A DNA stretch of 36,891 nt, taken from NCBI GenBank assembly GCA_019241535.1, contig JAFAWX010000050.1, positions 1 to 36,891 on the forward strand, read 5' to 3'. Below the pieces are notes generated by a model that worked only from the letters and a program-made list of their open reading frames with translations, was not told the DNA's origin and did not search any database. Made by a program: the position numbers and the translations under genes. This DNA is from Acidobacteriota bacterium. GTDB lineage: Bacteria > Acidobacteriota > Terriglobia > Terriglobales > Acidobacteriaceae. Below, in pieces: positions 1 to 9,504 of the stretch (positions are counted from its first letter, which is position 1; the number at the start of each line of letters is the position of its first letter).

Positions 1-2
1 GG

Positions 3-101
3 GCTCCGGCGGTACAGGTGAACTACGATTTTCACGAGAACCTGACCGCGGAGAAGATGGACAGAGTTTTAGAGGAGTACAGGAGGAAAGCAGCACAATA
101 G
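3..101 (+). CDS. nuoE: NADH-quinone oxidoreductase subunit E, C-terminal end (partial)
   Basis: Only the last 32 codons are inside the window; the gene is cut by the left edge. The readable peptide begins APAVQVNYDFHENLT and ends RRKAAQ before TAG at 99-101. The NYDFHENLT stretch followed by a charged helix is typical of the end of the 24-kDa thioredoxin-fold subunit NuoE, which carries the [2Fe-2S] cluster N1a beside NuoF. The cluster cysteines lie outside the window, so the call rests on this tail and on its place 51 bp before nuoF in the usual nuoE-nuoF order. Confidence 0.75.
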   Translation, partial: APAVQVNYDFHENLTAEKMDRVLEEYRRKAAQ

Positions 102-152
102 ACGTCCGGTTCCATCCGGACGGCGCGCTGTGGGCTGCATAATCGAAGGCGA

Positions 153-1472
153 ATGGCGGAACTTGTTTCCCATCCCGACGAGGTACGCATCGTCTCCCGG
201 CGCTTTGGCCAGGGAGCAACGAACATCGACCGTTATCTCGAGCTGGAGGGCTACAAAGCCGTTCAGAAGGCACTCACCATGCAGCCCGAGGCGATCATTA
301 ATGAGGTGAAGAACTCGGGACTGCGCGGTCGGGGCGGGGCGGGTTTCAACACCGGCTTGAAGTGGTCGTTTGTTCCCAAGCAGTCGGCAAAACCGAAATA
401 CATCCTGTGCAACGGCGACGAGAGCGAGCCCGGCACCTGTAAGGACCGGCTGATCTTCGAGCAGGATCCGCACTCAGTCATAGAGGGTGTCATCATCGCC
501 GGCCTGGCCGTAGGCGCGCACGTCGGCTACATCTATATTCGCGGCGAATACCGCTATCTCTCCGAGATCATGCTGCGGGCGATTGGCGACGCTTACGCCC
601 GGGGCTTGCTGGGTAAAAACATCTTCGGCAGCGGCTACAACTTTGACATTTACTGGCATGGCGGCGCCGGCGCGTACGAGGTGGGCGAAGAATCGGCGCT
701 GATGGAATCGCTCGAGGGCAAGCGGGGTGTCCCCCGCATTCGTCCTCCCTTCCCCGCCGTGGTTGGGCTTTGGGGGGGGCCCACGGTGATCAACAATGCC
801 GAGACCCTGGCCAGCGTCCCTCCCATCATTCTGCAGGGCGCCGAGTGGTATGCCCATCTGGGCACGCCCAAAAACGGCGGCACCCGGCTGTTTTGCCTTG
901 CCGGTCATGTCGCTAAGCCAGGGGTTTACGAGCTCCCCATGGGATATAACTTGCGCAAGATGATTTACGACGTCGGTGGCGGAATTCCCAATGGGCGCAA
1001 ACTGAAGGCGGTGGTACCGGGCGGCTCAAGCTGCCCGTTGCTGACGGCTGAGGAAATTGACGTGCCCATGGACTTTGACTCTCTGATGAAAATCGGCAGC
1101 ATGCTGGGCTCCGGGGGAGTGGTGATCGTTGATGACGCAACCTGCATGGTGAAGTTTGCCCTGCGCATTATGAAGTTCTACCAGCACGAGAGTTGCGGCT
1201 GGTGCATTCCCTGTCGCGAAGGCACCGATTGGCTCAAGAAGACTTTGACGCGGTTTCATTTGGGAGCCGGGTTGCGCAAGGACATCGATAATATTCAATA
1301 CCTATCGGAGAACATGCTTGGCCGGACCTTCTGCCCTCTGGGCGATGCCGCGGCGCTGCCCACGATCTCCATTGTGAAGAAGTTTCGCACAGAGTTTGAA
1401 GACCACCTGGACGGGCGCCCCTGCCCGTTTTTGAAAAGCGGGGCCATAGTAGAGCTACCAGTTTTAGCCTAG
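153..1472 (+). CDS. nuoF: NADH-quinone oxidoreductase subunit F (NADH/FMN-binding)
   Basis: NuoF is the 51-kDa entry subunit of complex I: it oxidises NADH with FMN and passes electrons to [4Fe-4S] cluster N3, on the cytoplasmic arm. The 439-residue length is normal. The glycine-rich GRGGAGF motif at residues 59-65 and CNGDESEPGT at 86-95 form the FMN/NADH site. N3 ligands are visible as C348-x2-C351-x2-C354 (SCGWCIPCREG) and C394 (FCPLG). The ATG start gives a normal N terminus; only a weak AAGG-type ribosome site precedes it. It sits between nuoE and nuoG in one transcription unit, 14 bp before the nuoG ATG. No defect is seen. Confidence 0.97.
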   Translation: MAELVSHPDEVRIVSRRFGQGATNIDRYLELEGYKAVQKALTMQPEAIINEVKNSGLRGRGGAGFNTGLKWSFVPKQSAKPKYILCNGDESEPGTCKDRLIFEQDPHSVIEGVIIAGLAVGAHVGYIYIRGEYRYLSEIMLRAIGDAYARGLLGKNIFGSGYNFDIYWHGGAGAYEVGEESALMESLEGKRGVPRIRPPFPAVVGLWGGPTVINNAETLASVPPIILQGAEWYAHLGTPKNGGTRLFCLAGHVAKPGVYELPMGYNLRKMIYDVGGGIPNGRKLKAVVPGGSSCPLLTAEEIDVPMDFDSLMKIGSMLGSGGVVIVDDATCMVKFALRIMKFYQHESCGWCIPCREGTDWLKKTLTRFHLGAGLRKDIDNIQYLSENMLGRTFCPLGDAAALPTISIVKKFRTEFEDHLDGRPCPFLKSGAIVELPVLA

Positions 1473-1486
1473 AGCGAGGAGTTTTG

Positions 1487-3838
1487 ATGGCGGATGCGCC
1501 CAAACTCGTTACCCTCACCGTGGATGGAAGAAAGGTTACTGCTCCTGCCGGCACTCTCCTGATCGAGGCCTGCAAAGCAGTCGCGGTTGAAATTCCCTCA
1601 TTCTGCTATTACCCGAATCTGTCGCTGCAAGGCGCCTGCCGCATGTGCCTGGTACGCATTGAAAAGATGCCCAAGCTGCAAACCGCCTGCACCACGCCGG
1701 TGAGCGAGGGCATGATGGTGGTGTCCGACTCGGACGAGATCCGCCAGGCCCGCAAGGCGATGGTCGAGCTGCTGCTGGGGAATCATCCCCTGGATTGTCC
1801 GGTATGCGACGCGGGCGGAGAGTGCGAACTGCAGGATATGACCTTCTCGTACGGGGCGGCGGAGTCGAAATTCATTGAACTGAAACAACACCGCGACGAG
1901 CAGCAATGGTCGCCGGTGGTCTACTTCGACCGCCCGCGTTGTATTCTGTGCTACCGCTGCGTGCGCATCTGCGGGGAAGGCATGGATGTATGGGCGCTCG
2001 GCGTAGATAACCGCGGTGCGATCTCAACCATTGTGCCCAATAGGCGCGACTACCTGGAGTGTGAAGAATGCGGGATGTGCATCGATATTTGCCCGGTGGG
2101 AGCGCTTACCTCGGGTGCCTACCGCTATAAGACACGGCCTTGGGAGATGAAGCACGTCGCTACCACCTGCACTCATTGCAGCGACGGGTGCAAGACCACG
2201 CTGGGGGTGCGCCGGTCTGAAAGCGGAATGGAGATCGTGCGCGGCGACAATCGCGATAAGGGTGGTATCAACGGGGACTTTCTCTGTATTAAAGGACGCT
2301 ACGCCTTTGACTTCGCTTCTAACGAGGAGCGCCTTGACCAGCCTCTGCTCAGAAAAAACGGCCGCTTGACTGCTGTGAGCTGGGAGGACGCATTCCGCCG
2401 TATCGGGGAGCGCTTTGCGGAAATTTGTCGCCAGAACGGCGGGCATGCCATCGGTGTAATCGGCTCTACCCGCACCAGCAACGAAGAAAACTACCTGCTG
2501 CAGAAGTTTGCCCGCATTGTGCTGAAGACCAATAACATCGATCATCACCGCACCTCAGATCTGCCGGCACTTGCGGCCGCCTTGAGCGGTAGGTCCGACT
2601 CGACGGCCACGATGAGAGACCTCTACCGAGCACCGGCGATTCTTCTCATTGGGAACGATCCGACCGAGCAGCACCCGCTCCTCGCCTGGCAGATTCGCAA
2701 TAATGTTCGCCTGCACCAGGCACAGCTTTATGTCGCCAACGCGGACGCCATCAAACTCACACGCCAGGCCCAGGCGGTCGTGGAAGTACCGGCCGGCGCC
2801 TACAACGAGTTCGCAGCATTTCTTGCCGGCGCCAGCCCGCAGCTCTCCCCGCCACAGACCTGGCATGATCTTCGCGAGAAGCTCCGCGGGCTTGAAAACC
2901 TGGTCATCGTCTTCGGGTCGGAGGTTTTCGGCGACGGGGTCGAAAGCCTCGCCCGGTTTGCCTGCGCGATCTCCGGAGCAAAGCTTGTCTCGCTCTCGGA
3001 CTACGCGAACTCGCGAGGGGCCGCCGACATGGGCCTGTATCCCGATCTGCTGCCCGGCTATCTCCCGGCGCAGTCAGGGGAAAAGTTCCGCCAGGAATGG
3101 GGTTATCTGCCGGAGCAGCCCGGTCTCGATATTCCCGGCATGTTTGATGCCGCAAAAGCGGGAACTCTGCAAGCCCTATACGTCGTGGGTGCAAATCCCG
3201 TCGGACGTCTACAGGTGGGCGCCTCCACACTGCGCAACACCTTCCTGGTGGTTCAGGAGATGTTCCTGACCGAGACCGCAGCTCTGGCCGAAGTTGTCCT
3301 GCCGACAGCCAATGCTTACGAGAAATCCGGGACCTTCACCAACACCTGCGGCGACATTCAGCTGCTGAAAAAGGCCGGCGAGGTTTCAACCACGAAGACG
3401 GATTTCGAGATGATCATCCGCATCGCCGATGCCATGGGCTTTGATGTGCACAAGCTGGTGCCCTTCGGCCGCGGGGTACGTTCGGACATGGGCCAATCAC
3501 GCGGAGCTCAGTCGGGCGAAGCCGACCAGCACAGCGTCTGGCTTGAGGCGCGCGGGCTGGAGCCGAAGACGAGTCCCCTTGACCCAATGGCCACGCTCGA
3601 TGAGATTCAACGCCTGGTGCCCGGCTATGATGTCTCCCGGGTCGAATTGCTGGCGGGAAATGATCAGCACACCTCGATCTGGACGATGGGACCGGGCGCT
3701 AGACATAACCCAGCCCTGATCGCTCCCGCGGGCAACAATCTCTTCAGCTCCGGAACTCTGGGACGCTACTCGCGGACGTTAGCTGGCGTCCTCGAAAACA
3801 GGAATCTTAGACCCGCCGAAGAGGTCCCGGCGGATTAG
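1487..3838 (+). CDS. nuoG: NADH-quinone oxidoreductase subunit G, ferredoxin-extended type
   Basis: NuoG is the large Fe-S subunit of the complex I peripheral arm (783 residues). The N-terminal [2Fe-2S] domain has C40, C51, C54 and C68. The N5 ligands are H100-x3-C104-x2-C107-x5-C113. Two complete CxxCxxCxxxC motifs follow, C152/155/158/162 and C192/195/198/202, so this is the form with a full 2[4Fe-4S] ferredoxin-like segment rather than the single N4 cluster of E. coli NuoG. N7-type cysteines C228, C231, C235 and C267 are kept, with 31 residues before the last one (27 in E. coli). A molybdopterin-oxidoreductase-like domain fills the rest. The ATG at 1487 is chosen because AGGAG lies 5 nt upstream; a TTG one codon earlier is the alternative. 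Confidence 0.95.
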   Translation: MADAPKLVTLTVDGRKVTAPAGTLLIEACKAVAVEIPSFCYYPNLSLQGACRMCLVRIEKMPKLQTACTTPVSEGMMVVSDSDEIRQARKAMVELLLGNHPLDCPVCDAGGECELQDMTFSYGAAESKFIELKQHRDEQQWSPVVYFDRPRCILCYRCVRICGEGMDVWALGVDNRGAISTIVPNRRDYLECEECGMCIDICPVGALTSGAYRYKTRPWEMKHVATTCTHCSDGCKTTLGVRRSESGMEIVRGDNRDKGGINGDFLCIKGRYAFDFASNEERLDQPLLRKNGRLTAVSWEDAFRRIGERFAEICRQNGGHAIGVIGSTRTSNEENYLLQKFARIVLKTNNIDHHRTSDLPALAAALSGRSDSTATMRDLYRAPAILLIGNDPTEQHPLLAWQIRNNVRLHQAQLYVANADAIKLTRQAQAVVEVPAGAYNEFAAFLAGASPQLSPPQTWHDLREKLRGLENLVIVFGSEVFGDGVESLARFACAISGAKLVSLSDYANSRGAADMGLYPDLLPGYLPAQSGEKFRQEWGYLPEQPGLDIPGMFDAAKAGTLQALYVVGANPVGRLQVGASTLRNTFLVVQEMFLTETAALAEVVLPTANAYEKSGTFTNTCGDIQLLKKAGEVSTTKTDFEMIIRIADAMGFDVHKLVPFGRGVRSDMGQSRGAQSGEADQHSVWLEARGLEPKTSPLDPMATLDEIQRLVPGYDVSRVELLAGNDQHTSIWTMGPGARHNPALIAPAGNNLFSSGTLGRYSRTLAGVLENRNLRPAEEVPAD

Positions 3839-3926
3839 TGGACACGTCGAAAGACAACAAAGAAGCGCCAGGCCGCGTATTTCCTGCGCACGCCTGCCGC
3901 TCAGAACTAGGCAGGGCGGGATCGCT

Positions 3927-4997
3927 TTGAGCATCTTAACTTTCATTCTCGTGTCGGTCGTCAAGATCGCCCTGGTGCTTTTCGTTCTCCTTACCGCGGT
4001 TGCTTATACGGTGTGGCTGGAGCGCAAAGTTGTGGGTCATATGCAGAACCGCTGGGGTCCGACGCGGGTAGGTCCTTTTGGGCTGCTGCAGCCGGCGGCC
4101 GACGGAATCAAGTTCCTGTTCAAGGAAGATTTGACGCCGCCACACGTTAACCGGCCGCTGTACATTGCGGCGCCCATAATCGCCGTAATATTTGCCCTGA
4201 CCTCGATCGCCGTCATCCCCTTCGGAAACTCGGTGACCATCGGCAGGATTCAAACTCCCCTTCAGATCACGGACGTGAATATAGGATTGCTGGTAGTGCT
4301 CGGCATTACTTCGCTCGGGGTATATGGGGTGGCTCTGTCGGGCTGGTCCTCAAACAACAAATACTCGCTGCTCGGCGGCCTGCGGGCGAGCGCGCAAATG
4401 GTAAGTTATGAGATTGCCCTGGGCCTGTCGCTCATCGGCGTGCTGATTCTGGCGGGCACCTTCAGCCTTAGGGGTATCGTGGATGCCCAGGCGGGACATT
4501 TCGTCAGCGGCATTGCTTTTCTCGATCATTACGTTTTGCGTTTTGTCCCGCGCTGGTTCTTCTTCCGCGGCCAGTTTGTGGCTTTCTTCATCTATTTGAC
4601 GGCTGCCTACGCGGAAACCAACCGCATACCTTTTGATCTGCCCGAGGCGGAGACGGAACTGGTGGCCGGCTATCACACCGAATATAGTGCCATGAAATTT
4701 GCCATGTTTTTCATGGCCGAATACGCGAACATGATTACCGTTGCCTGTCTGGCCTCGCTGCTTTTTTGGGGAGGCTGGAGGGGGCCGCTCTTCGGGCCCG
4801 AGTGGTTCCAGGAGATTCTGCCTTTGCTGTGGTTCGTGCTGCGGGTCTTCGTCTTTATCTTTGTTTATATTTGGGTGCGCGGCACCTTGCCTCGATTTCG
4901 TTACGACCAGCTCATGGCCTTTGGCTGGAAATTTCTGCTGCCTTTGGCGATCTTGAATCTGGTAGTGACGGCGTTGGTTGTAGCCTTGCGGGCCTGA
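3927..4997 (+). CDS. nuoH: NADH-quinone oxidoreductase subunit H (membrane, quinone-site subunit)
   Basis: NuoH (ND1) is the membrane subunit that joins the two arms of complex I and helps form the quinone chamber. The 356-residue product is hydrophobic throughout. It carries the family signatures WLERKVVGHMQNRWGP near residues 31-46, then QPAADGIKFLFKED, and ETNRIPFDLPEAETELVAGY in the fifth cytoplasmic loop region. The start is TTG, followed directly by a hydrophobic first helix; no ATG fits in frame nearby and the ribosome site is poor (GGCGGG). An 88-bp gap separates it from nuoG. In most nuo operons nuoI comes next, but here nuoJ follows after 60 bp. Confidence 0.95.
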   Translation: MSILTFILVSVVKIALVLFVLLTAVAYTVWLERKVVGHMQNRWGPTRVGPFGLLQPAADGIKFLFKEDLTPPHVNRPLYIAAPIIAVIFALTSIAVIPFGNSVTIGRIQTPLQITDVNIGLLVVLGITSLGVYGVALSGWSSNNKYSLLGGLRASAQMVSYEIALGLSLIGVLILAGTFSLRGIVDAQAGHFVSGIAFLDHYVLRFVPRWFFFRGQFVAFFIYLTAAYAETNRIPFDLPEAETELVAGYHTEYSAMKFAMFFMAEYANMITVACLASLLFWGGWRGPLFGPEWFQEILPLLWFVLRVFVFIFVYIWVRGTLPRFRYDQLMAFGWKFLLPLAILNLVVTALVVALRA

Positions 4998-5057
4998 GTC
5001 ATGCCGGTCGGCGCTCCTCGCGGCTGATCAGCGGAGCAGCGAACGAAAGGAATTTCC

Positions 5058-5579
5058 ATGCTTCACATGATTCTTTTTCTGGCTTTCGCCGTGCTCTCGG
5101 TGGCTGGGGCGGTGAACCTGCTCATTCAGCGTCACCCCATCAGTAGCGCCTTGTCGCTCGTCGTGGTCATGGGTTCGCTGGCGGTTGAATACCTGCTGCT
5201 CGGCGCCGAGTTTGTGGCCGCTGTCCAGGTGATCGTTTACGCCGGCGCCATCATGGTGCTGTTTGTGTTTGTCATCATGTTGCTCAACGCGGGTGAAGAA
5301 GAACGCACGCATGGCAGCCGGGTAGCTTGGCTGCTGGGAATTCCCGGGGTCCTCGCCCTAACCGTGATCATCTGCTGGGCGCTGGTTGAACATTCAATGG
5401 CCGGCGTCGCCGCCATCGGCGCCCTCCCCGGACCTCCCGCGGATATTGCCGAATTGCTGTTTCACGAGTTCCTGCTGCCGTTTGAGGTCACTTCCATTCT
5501 CGTGCTGATCGCCATTATGGGAGCCGTGGTGCTTGCGGCCCGCCCGGAATCAGTCGAGCAGACAAAGAAGGAGAGCTGA
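5058..5579 (+). CDS. nuoJ: NADH-quinone oxidoreductase subunit J
   Basis: NuoJ (ND6) is a small membrane subunit of complex I whose third helix takes part in coupling quinone reduction to proton pumping. The 173-residue product has five hydrophobic segments. It contains the family stretch EYLLLGAEFVAAVQVIVYAG, followed by AIMVLFVFVIMLLN. AAAGGAA lies about 6 nt before the ATG. The TGA stop is followed at once by the GTG start of nuoK. Length and pattern are ordinary. Confidence 0.94.
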   Translation: MLHMILFLAFAVLSVAGAVNLLIQRHPISSALSLVVVMGSLAVEYLLLGAEFVAAVQVIVYAGAIMVLFVFVIMLLNAGEEERTHGSRVAWLLGIPGVLALTVIICWALVEHSMAGVAAIGALPGPPADIAELLFHEFLLPFEVTSILVLIAIMGAVVLAARPESVEQTKKES

Positions 5580-5882
5580 GTGGTTCCGCTGTCCTATTAC
5601 CTGATTCTCAGTGCCATTCTGTTCGCCTGCGGAGTCACCGGCTTCCTCATTAAGCGCAATATCATCACGATATTCATGTCCATAGAACTGATGCTCAACG
5701 GTGTGAACCTTTCCTTTGTGGCCTTTGCCGTTCGCTGGCACAACCTTAGCGGCCAGGTATTTGTCTTTTTCGTCATGGTGGTGGCAGCGGCCGAAGCCGC
5801 CGTCGGCCTGGCCATCATCATTGCGGTGTTCCGTACGCGTGAGACCTTGAACATTGATCAGGTTAACCTGCTGAAGTTATGA
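5580..5882 (+). CDS. nuoK: NADH-quinone oxidoreductase subunit K
   Basis: NuoK (ND4L) is a three-helix membrane subunit of complex I. The 100-residue product reads through [20 protein letters not shown] and then [13 protein letters not shown]. The glutamates in SIEL and in [11 protein letters not shown] match the conserved membrane-embedded carboxylates used in proton transfer. It starts with GTG directly after the nuoJ stop, inside GAGAGCTGAGTG. Its stop overlaps the nuoL start in ATGA, which suggests translational coupling. Confidence 0.95.
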   Translation: MVPLSYYLILSAILFACGVTGFLIKRNIITIFMSIELMLNGVNLSFVAFAVRWHNLSGQVFVFFVMVVAAAEAAVGLAIIIAVFRTRETLNIDQVNLLKL

Positions 5883-7999
5883 CGCCCAATCTCCATCTCT
5901 GGCTGCTTCCCGTTCTGCCTCTGGTGGGTGCGGCGATCAACGGCCTTTTCGGCAAACGGTTCAACCGGCGCGCGGTCGCTGCCGTCGCCCTCATCTTCAG
6001 CGGGTCGGCATTTTTGATCGCGCTTTGGGTTGCGTCCCAGTTGCCCAAGATGTCCTCCCTGCCCCACGTGGAAACGGTGGCGGGCTGGCTGCGCGCGGGC
6101 ACTTTCCGCGCCGACTTTTCTTTTTATCTCGACCAGCTTTCCGTGGTGATGCTTCTCGTCGTCACCGGTGTCGGATTCCTGATCCATGTCTATTCTGTCG
6201 GGTACATGTGGGAAGAGGGCGGCTATTATCGCTTTTTTTCCTATTTGAACCTTTTCATGTTCTTCATGCTGGTGCTGGTTCTTGCCGGCAATTATCTCCT
6301 CCTGTTTGTCGGCTGGGAAGGCGTTGGTCTGGCTTCGTACCTGCTGATTGGATTTTTCTTTCTGCGTGATTCGGCGGCGGCCGCGGGCAAGAAGGCGTTC
6401 ATTGTGAACCGCGTGGGCGATTTTGGCTTCTTGCTGGCGCTGTTTTTGATCATCCAACACTTCGGAACGCTTGATTTTGACAAAGTCTTTGCCGCCGTCG
6501 AGCCCTACCAGGGTGAGACCGCAGGCTTCGGCTTTCTCACTGCTATTGCACTTCTGCTGACCATGGGCGCCTGCGGCAAATCGGCGCAGATCCCTTTGTA
6601 CGTGTGGCTGCCCGATGCCATGGAAGGACCAACACCGGTCTCGGCGCTGATTCATGCCGCCACCATGGTAACCGCCGGCGTGTACATGGTGGCGCGCTCA
6701 CACGTGATTTTTGAGCGCGCACCCAGCGCCCTGATGGTGGTCGCCATCATCGGAGCGCTGACGGCCTTCTTTGCCGCAACTATCGGCATTGCCCAGACCG
6801 ATATAAAAAAAGTCCTTGCCTATTCCACGATTTCGCAGCTGGGATACATGTTTCTGGCCTGCGGAGTGGCGGCGTTTTCTGCAGGGATTTTTCATTTGAT
6901 GACTCACGCCTTCTTCAAAGGCCTGCTGTTTCTGGCGGCAGGTTCCGTTATTCATTCGATCGGCGGCGAGCAGGACATGCGCAAAATGGGCGGCTTGCGA
7001 ACTCGTATTCCGGGGACATTCTGGACGATGACGGTTGCGACCTTTGCCATCGCCGGCATTCCCCCGTTCGCCGGATTCTTCAGCAAAGACGAAATTCTGT
7101 GGCGCGCCTACCAGGCGAGCTGGGCATACTGGCTGGTCGGTTTGTTGACCGCTTTCATCACCTCCTTCTACATGTTTCGGCTTTGGTTCCTGACATTTTT
7201 TGGCCAGTATCGCGGTTCGGCCGTTGCTTCGCATAGTCATGTCCAGCCTGCCCCAGGGGTAATCGAAGTTGCCAATCAGCGCCCCAGGGTCGGGGAAGCG
7301 GAGAATGCCCAGGCTCGAGGGCTCTCCGGAACGCCTGTGCAAGAGAGCCGAGGTCACGAGCACGGCGGCATTCACGAGAGCCCCACAGTGATGCTGGTTC
7401 CTCTTGCCATCCTGGCGGTGCTTTCGCTCGTAGGCGGCTGGATTGGCGTTCCCGGCTCGCTCGGGGGCAGCAACCGTTTCGATAAGTTTCTCGGGCCCGT
7501 ATTCCGCTCGACGACCCCCGCGTTGACCCAGGAACACGAGCGTCCGGCGGAATCCGTTCCCCCGGAGCGAGAAACCGAGGGCGCGGAGCCCCAGACCGGG
7601 CATGGCACAGAATTAGTCTTTACGGCGATCTCCGTCATCACCGCCTTCGCGGGATTCGGTCTGGCCTTCCTGCTTTACTGGAAGCGCCCCGAACTGCCGG
7701 ATCAGATCGCCGCTTCCTTCCACGGTATCTATCAAGCCGTGGCCAACAAGTACTGGATCGACGAGGTCTATGCCGTCATCTTCGTTAAACCTCTAATTTC
7801 CGTTTCCGCACTTGTCTTCTGGCGGGGAATCGATCAGGGCGTTATTGACGCCACCATTGACGGCAGCGCCGAAGGCGCGCGCGAGCTCTCGGATAATTTG
7901 CGGCACATGCAGTCGGGCAACCTGCGTTCCTACGCCGGATGGGTGGCGATCGGGGCCACGGGCGTGATTGCATACATGCTTTGGGTGGGAATGAGATGA
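5879..7999 (+). CDS. nuoL: NADH-quinone oxidoreductase subunit L, with two hydrophilic insertions
   Basis: NuoL (ND5) is the distal antiporter-like proton-pumping subunit of complex I. At 706 residues it is longer than E. coli NuoL (613). Core motifs are present: [39 protein letters not shown], and [15 protein letters not shown]. The extra length lies mostly in two polar, His/Glu/Pro-rich stretches at about residues 445-502 and 531-578, between the C-terminal membrane helices and before the last transmembrane part. The lateral-helix/anchor end ([17 protein letters not shown]) follows. The start overlaps nuoK by 4 nt and the stop overlaps the nuoM start (ATGA). The family is certain; the role of the insertions is unknown. 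Confidence 0.96.
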   Translation: MTPNLHLWLLPVLPLVGAAINGLFGKRFNRRAVAAVALIFSGSAFLIALWVASQLPKMSSLPHVETVAGWLRAGTFRADFSFYLDQLSVVMLLVVTGVGFLIHVYSVGYMWEEGGYYRFFSYLNLFMFFMLVLVLAGNYLLLFVGWEGVGLASYLLIGFFFLRDSAAAAGKKAFIVNRVGDFGFLLALFLIIQHFGTLDFDKVFAAVEPYQGETAGFGFLTAIALLLTMGACGKSAQIPLYVWLPDAMEGPTPVSALIHAATMVTAGVYMVARSHVIFERAPSALMVVAIIGALTAFFAATIGIAQTDIKKVLAYSTISQLGYMFLACGVAAFSAGIFHLMTHAFFKGLLFLAAGSVIHSIGGEQDMRKMGGLRTRIPGTFWTMTVATFAIAGIPPFAGFFSKDEILWRAYQASWAYWLVGLLTAFITSFYMFRLWFLTFFGQYRGSAVASHSHVQPAPGVIEVANQRPRVGEAENAQARGLSGTPVQESRGHEHGGIHESPTVMLVPLAILAVLSLVGGWIGVPGSLGGSNRFDKFLGPVFRSTTPALTQEHERPAESVPPERETEGAEPQTGHGTELVFTAISVITAFAGFGLAFLLYWKRPELPDQIAASFHGIYQAVANKYWIDEVYAVIFVKPLISVSALVFWRGIDQGVIDATIDGSAEGARELSDNLRHMQSGNLRSYAGWVAIGATGVIAYMLWVGMR

Positions 8000-9504
8000 A
8001 CGGACTTGACTCGGCAATTTTGACCCTGATCACGTTCGTGCCCGCGGCAGGAGCACTGCTCCTTGTGCTCGTCCCGCGACGCGATCGGGACATCCGAGTA
8101 TTCGCGCTGGGCATTTCCCTACTGGCGCTGGCATTGTCTCTTCACTTGCCCGATCATTTTCACCGCGATCAGGCGGGATTTCAGTTTGAGCAGAATGTGC
8201 CCTGGATTCCAGCTCCTAACATTCACTATCACATGGGCATCGACGGAATCTCTCTGTGGCTGGTGCTCTTAACCACCTTTCTTACGCCCCTGTGCGTGCT
8301 GATCTCCTGGCGCTCGATTCACGAGCGGGTCAAGGAGTTTTTCATTCTGCTGCTGCTGCTCGAAACCGGGCTGATCGGAGTCTTTGTCGCGCTCGACCTC
8401 TTCCTGTTTTACTTCTTCTGGGAAGCAACGCTGATACCAATGGCCCTGCTGATCGGCGTTTTCGGGCACGAGCGGCGGGTGTACGCGGCCGTCAAATTTT
8501 TCCTCTATACCATGATTGCTTCGGTTTTTATGCTGGCCGCAATCCTTTGGTTATATGCGAAAACCGGAAGCTTCGATTTCACGACCGTGCAGACGGCGAT
8601 CCGCGGCGGCGGAGTTGAAGGAATGGCGGCAGCCGCGCCGTGGTTGTTTTTAGGATTCTTCATTGCCTTTGCCGTGAAGGTTCCGCTCTTCCCCGTGCAC
8701 ACCTGGCTGCCCGACGCCCACGTCGAGGCTCCTACGGCGGGCTCCGTACTGCTGGCCGGCGTGCTCCTGAAGATGGGTACCTACGGCATGCTCCGTTTCA
8801 ATCTGGGATTGTTTCCGGAGCAGTCGCGGCTGAATGCTCCCTGGATTGCGATTCTGGCGATGGTTGGGATTATTTACGGCGCGCTCGTGGCCATGGTGCA
8901 GCCGAATCTGAAAAAGCTGATCGCCTACTCATCCATCAGCCACCTGGGATTTGTTGTGCTCGGCATCTTCAGCTTTACCTCCGCTGGGCTGAATGGCGCA
9001 ATGTTCATCATGCTCGCTCACGGAGTTTCAACGGGTGCGCTTTTTATGCTGGCGGGAGTCATTTACGAGCGGCGACACACATATCAAATTTCCCAGTTTG
9101 GCGGCCTGGCCACTCCGATGCCGGCCTACTCCACCTTCTTTCTATTTATCGTTCTCGCCTCTCTGGGCCTCCCATTGCTGAACGGCTTTATCGGCGAGTT
9201 CCTGGTCCTGAGCGGAGCTTTCCAGGCAAGGACCTGGTGGGGCGTCATCGCAACCACCGGAGTCATCTGGAGCGCCTGTTACCTGCTCTGGATGTACCAG
9301 CGGGTGTTCTTTGGCGCGGTCACGCACGCCGAGAACCTCAGCTTGCGCGACCTGGACTTGCATGAGCGCGTAGCGCTGTGGCCGACTGCGGTGATGGCCC
9401 TAGCTATGGGGGTCGCGCCGCTGCTATGGCTGAACGCCATCGCTCCGGCCGTTGACAGCACACTTGCGCCGTTTACCCAACTTGCCCGCCGGGTGGCACG
9501 CTGA
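7996..9504 (+). CDS. nuoM: NADH-quinone oxidoreductase subunit M
   Basis: NuoM (ND4) is the second antiporter-like proton-pumping subunit of complex I. The product is 502 residues from the ATG at 7996, which overlaps the nuoL stop in ATGA. An in-frame ATG at 7939 lies inside nuoL and would add 19 polar residues that do not belong to the family, so it is rejected. Recognisable blocks are FYFFWEATLIPMALLIGVFG, FPVHTWLPDAHVEAPTAGSV and LKKLIAYSSISHLGFV. The membrane-embedded Glu and Lys positions expected for this family are present in these blocks. It ends in TGATG, sharing one base with nuoN. Confidence 0.96.
   Translation: MNGLDSAILTLITFVPAAGALLLVLVPRRDRDIRVFALGISLLALALSLHLPDHFHRDQAGFQFEQNVPWIPAPNIHYHMGIDGISLWLVLLTTFLTPLCVLISWRSIHERVKEFFILLLLLETGLIGVFVALDLFLFYFFWEATLIPMALLIGVFGHERRVYAAVKFFLYTMIASVFMLAAILWLYAKTGSFDFTTVQTAIRGGGVEGMAAAAPWLFLGFFIAFAVKVPLFPVHTWLPDAHVEAPTAGSVLLAGVLLKMGTYGMLRFNLGLFPEQSRLNAPWIAILAMVGIIYGALVAMVQPNLKKLIAYSSISHLGFVVLGIFSFTSAGLNGAMFIMLAHGVSTGALFMLAGVIYERRHTYQISQFGGLATPMPAYSTFFLFIVLASLGLPLLNGFIGEFLVLSGAFQARTWWGVIATTGVIWSACYLLWMYQRVFFGAVTHAENLSLRDLDLHERVALWPTAVMALAMGVAPLLWLNAIAPAVDSTLAPFTQLARRVAR

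Noticed and set aside
7939-7995. Earlier in-frame ATG for nuoM
   Set aside because: It would lie inside nuoL and add polar residues not seen in NuoM; the ATG at 7996 overlaps the nuoL stop in the usual coupled manner.
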